A stretch of DNA of 64,000 nt. It comes from Paraphaeosphaeria minitans (lineage: Eukaryota > Ascomycota > Dothideomycetes > Pleosporales > Didymosphaeriaceae). The stretch covers positions 682,001 through 746,000 of the forward strand of contig WJXW01000003.1 in the NCBI GenBank assembly GCA_015832175.1, in the 5' to 3' direction. Numbering within the stretch: position 1 is the first letter of the stretch; the number at the start of each line of letters is the position of its first letter. The translations under genes were made by a program, and so were the position numbers. A model generated the notes under the pieces. The model worked only from the letters and a program-made list of their open reading frames with translations, ran no database searches and had not been told where the DNA came from. Of this stretch, positions 36,769 to 49,200 are shown piece by piece.

Positions 36769-38802
36769 CTCACAATAATATTTAGTAGTAGATATTAGTT
36801 CTTTATTATTATATTGTTAAGTTATTAGTACTTAACGTATAGTCTATCTAATCTATCCTTTTTCTTAATAAACATAAAAGGGCTTACTACTAGTAACTTT
36901 AATAGTTATATATATCCTTTCTTAAAAGGCTTGTCTTAATAAAATCGCGTTCTTTAAGGAGTTCTTCTCCTATCTTACTATATAGTGGTCTAAAGGGTAG
37001 TGTCTTCCCTTCTTCTAGGTCTATTGTAAAATCCTAGGGTTAATATTTTAGTAGGTTTGCTTTTCCTTCCTTCTTTATAAATATGTGTATTTATTTCCTA
37101 TACTCTTTTAGTAAGGTAAGGCGTGTACTATTATTCTCTTTTTTACACTTCTTAACCTAGTAGTTCCTACTAGCGTCTACTAAGGTGTGCTTCTATTTTT
37201 TAACTATTATTTAAGTATTATATTATTAATAACTCCCTTATCTACTATTATTTTTAGTTAACATGTAGGCTTTGCTTATAATACATTGTTATAGCGTTTA
37301 AATAATATTTTTTTTATACCCTAGTTAATCTATAGGTTGTGTATTATTAACTAAAGTAATTCCAAGGCTAAATTATACTTAGATTCTAGGAAGACATCTA
37401 AGGTAAGTTCCTCTCTATATCTTTAGACTATTATTGTAGTAGTAACCTCCTAGTATATATAAGGTGTCTTACGCATTAGGAATGTATTTATAATATAGAT
37501 AATATAAGGTACTTCTTTCTGTAATATTATAAGTCCTGCTTATCTTACTATCTAATAAGATATAAAGTTCCTTTCTACTCTTAAGTCTATAACAGCTTAA
37601 GCCTATATTCTATTAAGCTATACTAGTAGCTTAACTAATGCTATGCTTACTATAGCATTTAATTTAATAAAGGCGTTTTCTTATCTAAGTTTAGGCCTAA
37701 AAAAGACATCTATTTATATAGATTATAATTAAGTTTAGGTGCGTAGTATACGTTTCTAAGTATCCGCTTCTATTATTATTTTTAAATACGTAGCTTATAC
37801 AGATTATCTTTTTCTTCTTTCTATAAGGATATTCTATTATTTTTCCTCCTACAGTCTTTACTATTCCTGTGTACTACTTATATTAGTAGTTCTATTATTA
37901 CTTCTTACGTAGGGTAGTTTATAAAGCCGTCTAAATATTTAGCTATATAGTAGTATTTATAGTCTTAGTTTAGACACATGTACTAGTATAGTTATATAAA
38001 GTCTCTATTAATAAGTATATTACAGCATTTATTACCCTTTAGCGTAAAGTAAGGAAAGTATTTTACTTATTATTTATCCTAGAGGTGTTTATTATAAGCT
38101 GCGATAAAGTAGTCTATTTATATTTATTTATAGCGTAGGTTCCTTCTAGGTTGTTTCTTATTCTCCTTTTTCTCTACCTTATATTATATGTATGTTGGTT
38201 CTTCGCAATGCGTCTATATATAGAATTAGTGTGTAGGGTTTTAGTAGTCTAGGTAGTACTTTAGTATATAGTCTAACTTCTTATTTTTATAGGGTTGCAC
38301 TCCCTTTAGTACCTAGTAGGGTTCTATATAATCCTAAATATTTAGTTTATACTTAGGTAATATAGGGTTATCTTCTTCCCGCCTACTTTATATTAAATCC
38401 AAGAGGGTAGCTAGTCCTAAAGGGTTAAGGTTGGTTCCTGGGCAGGAGTACTTACAGAAGGTGGAAGGTCTTATGAATACGTTAGTATTTTAATAAAGTG
38501 TAATAAGTTAATAATTTGGTCTGCTGGAATCTAAACAATAGATTAATAAATAGATTAAATACCAGTATAGAGAGCCTATCCTTGCGTTCCTATATACCTT
38601 AAGCGATTAGTGGACTACTTGCTCTAATTAAACTAATTAAGCACTAATTAGTTACTTAGTATATTAAGTGCTTAGTCTAATTAGTTGTCTTAGCGCTCTA
38701 ATTACACTAATTAGGTTACATAACCTCTTGTGCTGTGCCGCTTAAATAATAAATGTAGATATATATAAAGATCCTAGGAGGCCTAGCCTTTAAATCTTAA
38801 CA
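36769..38802 (-). mobile_element. Element E2, reverse, internally deleted
   Basis: Read on the minus strand, an LTR (38802-38472, starting TGTTAAGATT) is followed by the E leader. The sequence then jumps near 38391 to the part of E1 that begins around 20215, so about 1.2 kb of gag including the zinc knuckle is missing. Protease and the start of RT follow down to 36769, where the copy stops against G2. The leader here (38395-38470) is among the least RIPed E sequence in the window. Confidence 0.75.
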
Positions 38803-41257
38803 TTATTTCTCTCCTTACTAGGATTTATCTTTAAATTATATAACTGTGTTTTATATCTAGTTATAACTAGAGCTTATCCTGCGTTATAAGTAGTGTTAGC
38901 TTACTTACATTATGCCTAAATAACTTTCTAAGTCTAGTACTACTTATTACTATTACCTAACTAATTTTATTAACTCCTTTAGCAAAGTTATAGTTAAGAA
39001 ATGCTTAACGTGTATAAAATATAACTGTGTTTATAAGGTTTACGTTTAGTCTAGAAAATATAGAGAATATGTTTATTAAGGTTAATATTGCGATGTGCAC
39101 ATTTTTTACGTGTATAAATAAAAGAGTTAAGAGAAACGTAGGAGGCTGTATTTAAGGCCTATAAAAAGGTGTTAGAGAAACTATAGGTTATATGTGTGCG
39201 TAAAGATTAGTTACGTTAGTAAATAAACTTACTAAATAAGCGTACTAAAGATATAATAGCAGTTAAAGAGAAGAATATTAAAAAGGCTAAATTTTATAAG
39301 GCTGTTAATCTAGTGGTTAATAAGACTCCTTTAGGTCCCTTTTTATCCCCTACGACGTGGAGCGCTTTTAAGGATTTCTTATTAGAATTCTAGAATAATC
39401 TAGTGCCTTTACTGTTTTAGGTATAAATGTTATTATACTATGTAGGTTATTAATAGAATTCTTTAATTTTTTGTTAACAGTTTCCTAGGTAGTTCTTTAG
39501 TTCCTAAGTGTTTTCGCTGTGTGGGTAACCTTTCCACTTAATAAAGTACGCGTTGCTATACTAATTATATTCTAGAATTCTTTTAACCTTAAATTTATTT
39601 TCTTCTTTAGTTCTATAGTAGAAGGCGGTTCTAACTAGTGTATTAGGGTCTACTAGTTCTAGTAGTAATACGTAGAATACTAGGTGTATCTTTGCATCAG
39701 GTAGTAGTTCTAACTTATAGTTTACTAGTAATTCTTGCTTAGAAATGTAAAATAGTTTAACCTTAGTATAATCTAGTTTCTTGTGTTTTTTTTTCTAAGT
39801 TTAAAGGTTTTTTATAAGCAGATATACTTTATCCCCCTTCTTTAGCTAAGGTGCTATTTTTTATTTTTAGTTTTAGTATAAAATTAATTGCTGCTAAGCT
39901 TTCTTAAAATTCTCTTAGAGTTATTAGTGTATTTTTTTTATATTTTCTATTATATCTATAGCTTCTTTTGCTTTCATTGTCGTAGGAAATTATTAATTAA
40001 AGAGATGTGGGTGTCTTCTATAGTTTATATAGAATAGTGTATGTCCTAATACTACTAATACTTTGTTATTATAGGCTAACTATACTATAGGTAGTAATAA
40101 AACCTAGTTATTCTTCTAACTGTTGTAGTAGATGCGTAGGTACATTTCTATAGTTTAGTTTATACGTTCTGTCTATCCGTCTATTTGTAGATGGTAAGCT
40201 ATTAATAGCTTTTATTTTATTCTAAGTAGGGCTATAAGTGTTATCTAATAATTTAACGTAAATAGCTTATTTCTATTGCTAATAATTATTTTCGGGATTC
40301 TATAATGTCTAATTAGTTAGTCTAGGATAAGAAAAGCGAGTTCCTTTACTGTTATTCTTTTAAGGTATAGAATAAGCTTAATATACTTAATTAGTTAGTA
40401 GACTATTACTAGTATACTGTTGTATTTAATTCCTATTATTAGATCCTTAGAGTTTAGAATTCCTATAATAAAATCTATAGTAATGTCTTTCTATGGTGCT
40501 ATTGGTATTCTAATTACTTATATCTCTCTATATTTAAGATGTATACTATGTTTGTTTCTCTAGTATTCTATATATTTGTAGATGTAAGTTATTATAGCGT
40601 CTTTAATTCCTTTAAAGGTGTAATTCCTTTAAATAAGTTCTATTGTTTTTGTAATGCCTAGGTGTCTATATATAGGGTTATTGTGGTATTATTAGATAAT
40701 CTTAGTCTGTAAATATTCTAGAACTTCTTAGTTAATTACTAAAAGTTAATTTAGTTCTACTATTAGTTCTAGAGATCTATCTTTAGCTTTATAAAGGATT
40801 GCGGAGAAGGTTTTTGCCTTTTCTCCTGTTAGATTACTTTATTAGCTAAGAGCGTCTGCTCTGCCATTTTCTTTTCTAGCTACATAGATGATTTTAAACT
40901 TGTACTGCCTAGTAGTCTATAACTATTTTTATTATTATGGCGTAAGTTCTTTTGTTATTGTGAACCTTAGAAGGTTTTTATAATCTATATAGATTTCTAG
41001 CGTTAAGTAACTAAGTATGTAAATCCTCTAGTGCTTTAAGGCTTTAATAATAGCGTAGAATTCCTTATTGTGTACGTTGTATTGTGTTTTAGCGTTATTA
41101 AATTTGCATAAGTAATAGGTAATTAGGTGCCATTTACTATTACGTTTTTATTTAGCGTAGGCGCCTAGCGCGAGATTACTAGCGTCTGTTTTAAAGCGTA
41201 GTAGTTTATCGCTTCTAAAATAAACAAGGATAGGTTCTATAATACATACTATTTTAA
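38803..41257 (-). mobile_element. Gypsy chromovirus relic I (integrase and chromodomain)
   Basis: On the minus strand, decayed RNase H and integrase text runs from 41257 down. It includes an AYHLQxDGxTERIN stretch at about 40150-40200 (the Gypsy HPQTDGQTERxN motif) and ends in a chromodomain near 39650-39450 (KWKGYPHSENT). RT and everything upstream are missing where element H begins. Downstream of the chromodomain, on the opposite strand, lies the Cys-rich relic at 38912-39424. Confidence 0.8.
38912..39424 (+). pseudogene. Antisense Cys-rich relic of Gypsy I
   Basis: One frame starts at ATG 38912 and runs about 170 codons with only RIP-type stops. It has KCLTCIKYNC, then SRKYREYVY (Tyr codons that would be Cys before one transition each), then YCDVHIFYVYK, followed by a Lys/Leu-rich stretch resembling a coiled coil (LLNKRTKDIIAVKEKN). 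The Cys arrangement CX2CX4C...(C)X2(C)...C resembles small Cys-cluster proteins known to me from Pleosporales genomes, but I cannot name a family. It lies opposite and downstream of the chromodomain. Confidence 0.5.
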
Positions 41258-41469
41258 TATTAGGAGTTGGGCACGAGCAATGTAGCTTTAGCTTTAGATG
41301 TAAAACAATAGTGGATTATATAGTAGGATGTAGGATAGAGGATAGACGAATTGCTGCCGGATTACTCTATTAGCAATAGAACTATATAGCCTTAGATTAG
41401 GTGATCTCCACTTACATCTGGCTGGCCCTTACTATCCTAGAGCCTAGCCAGGTATCTAGGGTTCTAATA
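41258..41469 (-). repeat. Outer 3' LTR of H
   Basis: A 212-bp LTR identical in layout to those at 43500 and 58728. It is followed on the plus strand by TTATCCCCC, the complement of the polypurine tract. Confidence 0.85.
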
Positions 41470-42189
41470 TTATCCCCCTTTAAGAGATCTCTTATTCTAA
41501 GAGTAAAGTATTTAGTAAGTCCCTTTACTATTTATTACTATTAGTCCTTTATTAGCACTAACTAGCTCTACTAGCACCTAGTAGTTAGCGTAGGCCCTTA
41601 ACTATCCCTACTTCTTAAACTTAGTAGTAAGCCTAATGTTAGAGGATCTAAAAGGTCCTACTGTTTTTAAGATAGCTTAATTATAGACAATAAGGAGGAT
41701 TACGTTCTAGTTTATTCCTATTTATACTATTTTATTCTAGATAGTGCTTAAATTATTATAATAGATTTATACGGCACTTAGGCGCCCCTTATGTTAGATT
41801 ATAACTATTTCCGCCTAGGTAAGATAAAATATCGCTATCCGCGCTAGTGTAGCACGTAACTACACTAGTAACTAGCGTCTTAGCGGTAGGGTGGTTATTC
41901 TATCACCTAGGGCTCTTAGACCTATTCTCTACTTATATTTTCTTATAGTAAGTGATATTATGCGGCCCTTAGATTAGCGCATTTTAGCGTAACTTAGCAC
42001 TAACTATACTAAAGAGTTGCACGTTGTACCTTTTTAGTATATATTTAACACTTTTTGTATATTTTTAATAATAATTAACACTAATTGGCACTAATAGGTA
42101 CTAATTAGCATTAGTTAGCACTAATTAGCATAAAATAGTACTAATTATTACAAATTATAATAGCTCTACTTAAGAAGCGCTCTTTTCGC

Positions 42190-43430
42190 GACTATTATAT
42201 TAATGCGATTAAAACTAATAAACTTTGTACTAAAATACTATATATTAGATGTATTAGAATTATGGCGGAGCGTAGTATCCTAGAATTAAACACTATATAC
42301 GTAATAGACTTAAATAATAACAAATAGGAATTATTGCAATTTAAAGGTTACTACTATAAGGAGTATAGTAATTATTTAGATAAAGACACCTTATGCTTCG
42401 CAGTAAGTTACTTTCTAGTGTTATTTGGCGCTATTTAGCATTATTAGGTACTAATAGGCGTATATAGCCCCTATTTAAGGTACTTAGGCTCCTTAAGACC
42501 CTTAAAGTCTGTCTTAGGTCTATCCTAGGAATAGATGTCTAAGTCTTAGTTATAGTGTCTAAGGAAGCTAATACTATAGCCTAAGTGTCTTATAAAGCTG
42601 CTAAAGAGGAATATAAGGTCTAGTATAAAGACCTAAAGTATATTATAGCTCTAGCTAATTTTACTAAAGGCTAATTGTAACTTATAGCTAAACCTATTAC
42701 CCCTTTATTATAGAATAAGGAGAACGCGCTCCTTAAGGTGTAGAAGCTAAAGATAGAGGCTAATAAAAGAGTAATAGCTATAGCTACACGCATTATAGTA
42801 GAGCTAAATAAGTATAGGTACTATTTAGTGCAATTTAGCATAAATTAGCGCTAATTAGTATATAGGGACTTACGTAGGTATGCTAAGAAGTTCTAGGCCT
42901 ATAATAGGGCCTTTATGCTTAAAGATAAGTGCGCTAACTCTAGTATACTTTTATATAGTTATTCTCGCTCTAGAAAAGCGCTTAAGGCTAAGGCTTATTA
43001 TATTAAACGCAAAATAGAGTTAGAAGATAAGGTAATTTCCCTATATAAGGCTAAGACTCTAGTATAGATATACTATAGTACTATTTAGAGTAAGTTAGCA
43101 CTAACTAGCGTAGTAGGTCCCTAGCTATTCTTATATAACTATCCTAACTAGTCTTAATATTTCTTTAGTAGAAACTACTGCAGCTAACGCTAAAGCCTAA
43201 CTAGAAGCTACTTATAAGAACGCTAAAGTTATATCTACGCTAGCTACTCCTACTTTAGCATATTATAGCGTAAGGAGGCGTAACCTAGACTTATCTACTG
43301 TTTCTAAGCCCCTAGCAGACTTCCCACCTATTAATAATACTAATGTAGAGAAGTTGGCGTACTTTAATTACTATTTTATAACTTCTTTCTATACTAAAGG
43401 CCTAGCGACTTAAAGCAGCTCTAACAAGAG
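42190..43430 (+). pseudogene. Antisense Cys-rich relic of H, unit 1, with intron-like gaps
   Basis: Opposite to pol, blocks of protein-like sequence occur at about 42190-42401, 42480-42820, 42870-43080 and 43180-43420. The first block has KLCTKILYIRCIRIMAERS and a later YYKEYSNYLDKDTLCF. The second is Lys/Ile-rich and coil-like (LKIEANKRVIAIATR). The first gap opens with GTAAGT at 42402 and closes with TATAG before the next block; other gaps also end in TATAG or GTAG. They hold repeated GCACTAATTA-type motifs. This suggests a once spliced gene, now decayed. Its identity is unknown. Confidence 0.45.
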
Positions 43431-43499
43431 TTATTAGGATTAATTATTTAAATAAAGACGCAATACAGCACCACACAGCCTAAATAGGCATAATATAGC

Positions 43500-43711
43500 T
43501 ATTAGGAGTTAGGCACGAGTAATGTAGCTTTAGCTTTAGATGTGAAACAATAGTGGATTGTATAGTAGGATGTAGGATAGAGGATAGACGAATCACTGCC
43601 GGATTACTCTATTAGCGATAGAACTATATAGCCTTAGATTAGGTAATCTCCACCTGCATCTAGCTAGCCCTTACTATTCTAGAGCCTAGCTAGGTACCTA
43701 GGGTTCTAATA
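43500..43711 (-). repeat. Inner 3' LTR of H
   Basis: A 212-bp LTR separating the two duplicated 3' units, followed by a polypurine-tract complement TTATCCCC. Confidence 0.88.
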
Positions 43712-44424
43712 TTATCCCCTTTTAAGGGATCTCTTATCCTAAGAGTAAAGTATTTAGTAAGTCCTTTTACTATTTATTACTATTAGTCCTTTATTAGCAC
43801 TAACTAGCTCTACTAGCACCTAGTAGTTAGCGTAGGCCCTTAACTGTCCCTACTTCTTAAACTTAGCAGTAAGCCTAATATTAGAGAATCTAAAAGGTCC
43901 TACTATTTCTAAGATAGCTTAATTATAGACAATAAGGAGGATTACGTCCTAGTTTGTTCTTATTTATACTATTTTGTTCTAGATAGTGCCTAAATTGTTA
44001 TAATAGATTTATGCGGCACTTAGGCGCCCTTTATATTAGATTATAACTATTTCTGCCTAGGTAAGGTAAAATATCGCTATCTACGCTAGTCTAGCACATA
44101 ATTACGCTAGTAACTAGCGTTTTAGTAGTAGGGTAGTTATCCTATTACCTAGGGCTCTTAGACCTATTCTCTACTTATATTTTCTTATAGTAAGTGACAT
44201 TATGCGGCCCTTAGATTAGCGCATTCTAGCGCAACTTAGCACTAACTATACTAAAGAGTCGCACGTTGTACCTTTTTAGTATACATTTAACACTTTTTAT
44301 ATATCTTTAACAATTATTAACACTAATTAGCACTAACAGGCAGTAATTAGCATTAGTTAGCACTAATTAGTATAAATTAGTACTAATTATTGTAAATTGT
44401 AATAGCTCTACCTAAGAAGCGCTC

Positions 44425-45665
44425 TCTTTATAACTATTATATTAATGCGATTAAGACTAATAGACTTTATACTAAAATACTATATATTAGATGTATTAGA
44501 ATTATAGCAGAGCGTAGTGTTCTAGAATTAGACACTATATGCGTAATAGACCTAAATAATAACAAATAGGAATTATTGCAATTTAAAGGTCACTACTATA
44601 AAGAGTGTAGTAATTATTTAAATAAAGGCACCTTATACTTTGTAGTAAGTTACTTTCTAGCGTTATTTAGCGCTATTTAGCACTATTAGGTACTAATAGG
44701 CGTATATAGCCCTTATTTAAGGTACTTAGGCTCTTTAAGACCCTTAAAGTCTGTCTTAGGTCTATTTTAGAAATAGATGTCTAAGCCTTAGTCGCAGTGT
44801 CTAAGGAAGCTAATACTACAGCTTAAGTGTCTTATAAAACTACTAAAGAGAAATATAAGGTCTAGTGTAAGGACCTAAAGTATATTATAGCTCTAGCTAG
44901 TCTTACTAAAAGCTAATTATAACTTATAGCTAAACCTATCGCCTCTTTATTATAAAATAAGAAGAACGCGCTCCTTAAAGTGTAGAAACTAAGGATAGAA
45001 GCTAATAAGAGGGTAATAGCTATAGCTATACGCATTATAGTAGAGCTAAATAAGTATAAGTACTATTTAGTGCAATTTAGCACAAATTAGCGCTAATTAG
45101 TATATAGGGACTTACGTAGGTACGCTAAGAAGTTCTAGGCCTATAATAGGGCCTTTATATTTAAAGATAAGTGTACTAACTTTAGTGTGCTTCTATATAG
45201 TTATTCTCGCTCTAGAAAGGCGCTTAAGGCTAAGGCTTATTATATTAAGCGCGAAATAGAGTTAGAAGATAAGGTAATCTCCCTATATAAGGCTAAGGCT
45301 CTAGTATAGATACACTATAGTACTATTTAGAGCAAGTTAGCACTAACTAGCGTAACAGGTCCCTAGCTATCCTTACGCGACTGTCTTAACTAGCCTTAAT
45401 ATCTTTTTAGTAGAAACTACTACAGCTAACGCTAAAGCCTAACTAGAAGCCGCTTATAGGGACGCTAAGGTTATATCTACGCTAGCTACTCCTACTTTAG
45501 CGTATTATAGCGTAAGGAGGTGTAACCTAGACTTATCTACTATTTCTAAGCCCCTAGCAGACTTCCCACCTATTAATAGTACTAATATAGAGAAGTTGGC
45601 GTACTTTAATTACTATTTTATAACTTCTTTCTATACTAAGGGCCTAGCGACTTAAAGTAGCACTA
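44425..45665 (+). pseudogene. Antisense Cys-rich relic of H, unit 2
   Basis: This is the second copy of the relic in 42190-43430. Comparing the two copies recovers Cys codons lost in one or the other: unit 2 keeps the Cys of DTICVIDL and of HYYKECSNYL, both Tyr in unit 1, while unit 1 keeps the Cys of KLCTK. The GTAAGT-like gap start is also kept at about 44645. Confidence 0.45.
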
Positions 45666-46269
45666 ATAAGAGTTGTTAGGATTAATTGTTTAAATAAGGA
45701 TATAATATAGCACTACACGGCCTAAATAGGCATAATACAGCACAGTATAGCATAAATTAGCGTAAATAGGAACATAATAGCAGAATTTAGCAACAATAGT
45801 AATAATCTAGTGTTAGTTAATTTTAAATAGCATATTTGCCTAGCTTTTTGGGCTATTGCCTACAAATAGGCAACATTTTAACATAGGTTCCTATTTTAGT
45901 TAGTTATTAACCCTGTTTTAGGTAATAAGAGGCTTTCTGCCTTATAATAATATAATTTAATCCAGATTGTACCAAATTATACTAATATGTACTAGATTAT
46001 GCTAGAATTGCGATATTACTAACATTATCCTTGTCCTTTACTAATTTTAAAGGGTGTCGCATATACTAATTAGTATTCCTATACCTATTAAAACACCCTA
46101 CCTAACTGGCTAACTATCCACCAAACTCCCTATAGGAGACACGTGGGGTTTTTAAAAGGATAAAAGGGTCTATAGTATCTAATTATAAGTTAATATTTGT
46201 ATATTGTACTAAATTAGGACATTTTGTGCTAGGTAGGTCTAACTTAGACTAACATTTTCGTATAGGTTC

Positions 46270-49200
46270 TTAGCGTTCGCTAGTTTTCCCCTTTAAGGGA
46301 GGTCGCATCGCCTCTAGAAGTGTAGTTGTTAACATTCTTAGGGATATGTTAAGCTTTTTCTAGAACTCTTTAAGCGTATTTCTGCTAATTAATGTAGTAG
46401 GTTCCTAAGAGTTTTCTTCTAGATTATATCTACTCTATTTAATAAGGTATTCCTATTATCCTAACTTATTTTGTTGTCTGTTAATAATATAGTCTACTTT
46501 GTACATATTATTACTATATTGTCGCAATGTGTCTTTAATTAGCGGTTATTAGTGGGGTAGTTTCCTACGTAGTTCGTATAGTTCTAGTAGGGAAGGATAG
46601 AACACTAGATAAACCTTACCTAATTTAGGTAGGTTTACTTAGTAGGCTATAGATAGAGAGCTAATATACTTATCTACTACTCTAGGGCCTAGGAATTTCT
46701 AGTCTATCTTTATATTTAGTTGTGCAGACTTTAGATTCCTATTTAAAACCTATATCTTGTTACCTTTATTAAGTTGTAAAGGGGTTCTCTTCTTATTAGA
46801 GATAGATTTTTAGTACTTCTATACTACTTATAGCTTCTTTTTTATATTTGCGCGTATTTCTATTAATCTTAACACTATTTAGTAGCCCCTTAGGCTTTCC
46901 CCGCCACCTAGCGGTATATTAGGCTAGGTTAGGTTAGAGGGATTATATCTAAAGTATACTTAGTATAGTGTATACCCTATTACTAAATATTTACTATTAT
47001 TATACGTATATTCTGCTAGAGAGATCTATATTACCTAATTATCTTACTTTAGAAAGTAGAAGATTTGTAAGTATTGTTCTAGTGTTTAGTTCTAGCGTTC
47101 TGTTTGCCTATTAGTTTAAGGGTGAAAAGCTAAGGTTAAAACCCTCCTTAAGTTTAGGTAATAATAGAAAGTATTCTAGTGTTTTACTTTTATTACTAGT
47201 CCTTTGTCTAAGAGAATACTCTCTAAATTACTATAGAGTCTAATAACCTTATAAATCTAAGCCTAAGCTAGGTTAGTGCTATTCTAATCTATCTAGGCTA
47301 GTACATAATAAGCTATTTTAGAAAATTAATTAATAATTACTAAGATTACGTTATATATTAGTCCTAAGAAGTAACTTAGGGGTAGATTAGTAATAAAGTC
47401 TATTATTACGTGCTGCTATAGATAATTTGGGATAAAAAACTGCTGTAAAAGACTATAAGGCTTATGTCTTTTAGAGGTTGCCTATTAGCACTGCTTATAG
47501 TTATAAATATAGTTAGCGACTTTCTTATTTATACTAGTCTAGCGAAACTTCTATTAAACGCGCTTAAGCGTCTAAGTTACACTAAAATATCTTAAGAGAG
47601 GGCTATTATAGTAGCTCTTAATAGCTTTTATGCGCTTTAAGGGAGACTTAAGCTACACTAGGCTAGTTAGTTCTAAGCTATAGCTACTTAGACTAGATTA
47701 CGCTAACTTATTAACCTTATTATCTAATAAGTTTAAATCTTTAGATTTAATAGCCTCTTAGTCCTCTAGAGAGAGGTAGTTACTAAAACTGCCCTTATCT
47801 AACCCCTTAAAGTAATAGGTATCTTTATAGGGCCTATTGCCCTATCTTATCTAATTTCTAGAGGGGTTGGTCTCTTAATAGGGCTTATTACCCTATCCTA
47901 TCTAGTTCCTAGAATAGGTAGAGATAGTGGAGACTAGAGCGTATCTACCTTACCTTTCTAATAATAAATTAGCTAAAGGCTTAATAAAGGCTTTATTATT
48001 TTTTTGCTTAGTATCTTAGGTGCTAAGTATATAGTCTAGGCGCCTTAATAGGCTGTCTACTGGATTTGTTAATTCTGCCCTATAAGTTATAACAAAGTTA
48101 TACTCACTTAGGGTGAGGTATAACTAGAAGTAATGTAATATAAGCATCTTAGTCTCTATAAACTATTAAAGGTTATAATCATTTATTAAGACCTTAAAGT
48201 GTTAACCTTAAAGGTATTAACGCTAGTGTTTAACTAACTTAATAATAGCGAGGAGTTCCTTATTATAAGTATTATAGTAGTACTGCGTAGTGCTTAATTT
48301 CCTTAAAAAAAAGTTAATTAGTCGCTATAAGCCTAGCTTATTACCTTTAGGCATAAGTTAGCTACAAATAGCACTAATTACTCTACCTAAGGCGTTAGTT
48401 TTAAGACGTGTCTATTATCTATACTTAAAGTGCACTAGTATAGGCACTTTAAGGAATATGTCTTTTAGTATCTAGAAGGCTTTAGTGTCTTCTAGCCTAA
48501 TATCTAGGGCCACACTCTTCTCTCTTTGTATCGCTAGCCCCTGCCTAGCGCTATCTAGCGCTTTCTTAGTTAAACTAGTAAAAGGTAGCGCTATTTAAGA
48601 GAAATTGGCAATAAACTATTTATAATAGTTTATAAAGCTAATAAAGACGCGTATATTACGTACATAGGTTAGTTTTGGCTATAATTGTATTGCATTAACC
48701 TAATCTAGGTTAATTATAAGCCCTTCTAGAGAAACAACAAACCTAAAGTACTCTGTAGTAGTAGTGTGCTATTTATACTTCTTTAGGTTAATAAAGAGCT
48801 TTACTTAGCGTAGCCTCTCTAGAATCTCCTTTATATAGGCCTTATGTTTCTTTAGTGTATTAGAGAAGATTAATATGTTATCTAGATATATAATATAGGT
48901 GACATTAATTAGGCCAGTTAGTATCTAGGTAATTAGGCCCTAGAACTAGGCTAGTACGTTAGTAAGGCTAAAGGGTATTATAGTATACTTAAAATCGCTA
49001 TATTTTATGTAAAAAGTGGTTTTCCACTTATCTCCTTCTATAATATAAACTTAATAGTACGCTTCTTTTAAGTTAAGCTTTATAAATATCTTAGCTTGTT
49101 TTAGTTAGTCTAGAGATTTAGTAATTAGTAGGAGAGCTCCGCAATTTTTAATTATAATCTTATTAAAACCTTAATAATCTATATATAGGCGTAAGGTGCT

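Larger units (their letters stand above)
41258..45730. repeat. Tandem duplication of LTR plus 3' region (two units of about 2.24 kb)
   Basis: Unit 1 (41258-43499) and unit 2 (43500 to about 45730) are direct repeats. Both contain the LTR, the polypurine tract, a GCACTAATTA decamer array (about 42069-42150 and 44308-44400) and the antisense Cys-rich relic. They differ mainly by transitions, so RIP acted after the duplication or on both copies. Unit 2 continues into the rest of H; unit 1 is cut at AATATAGC. Confidence 0.88.
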
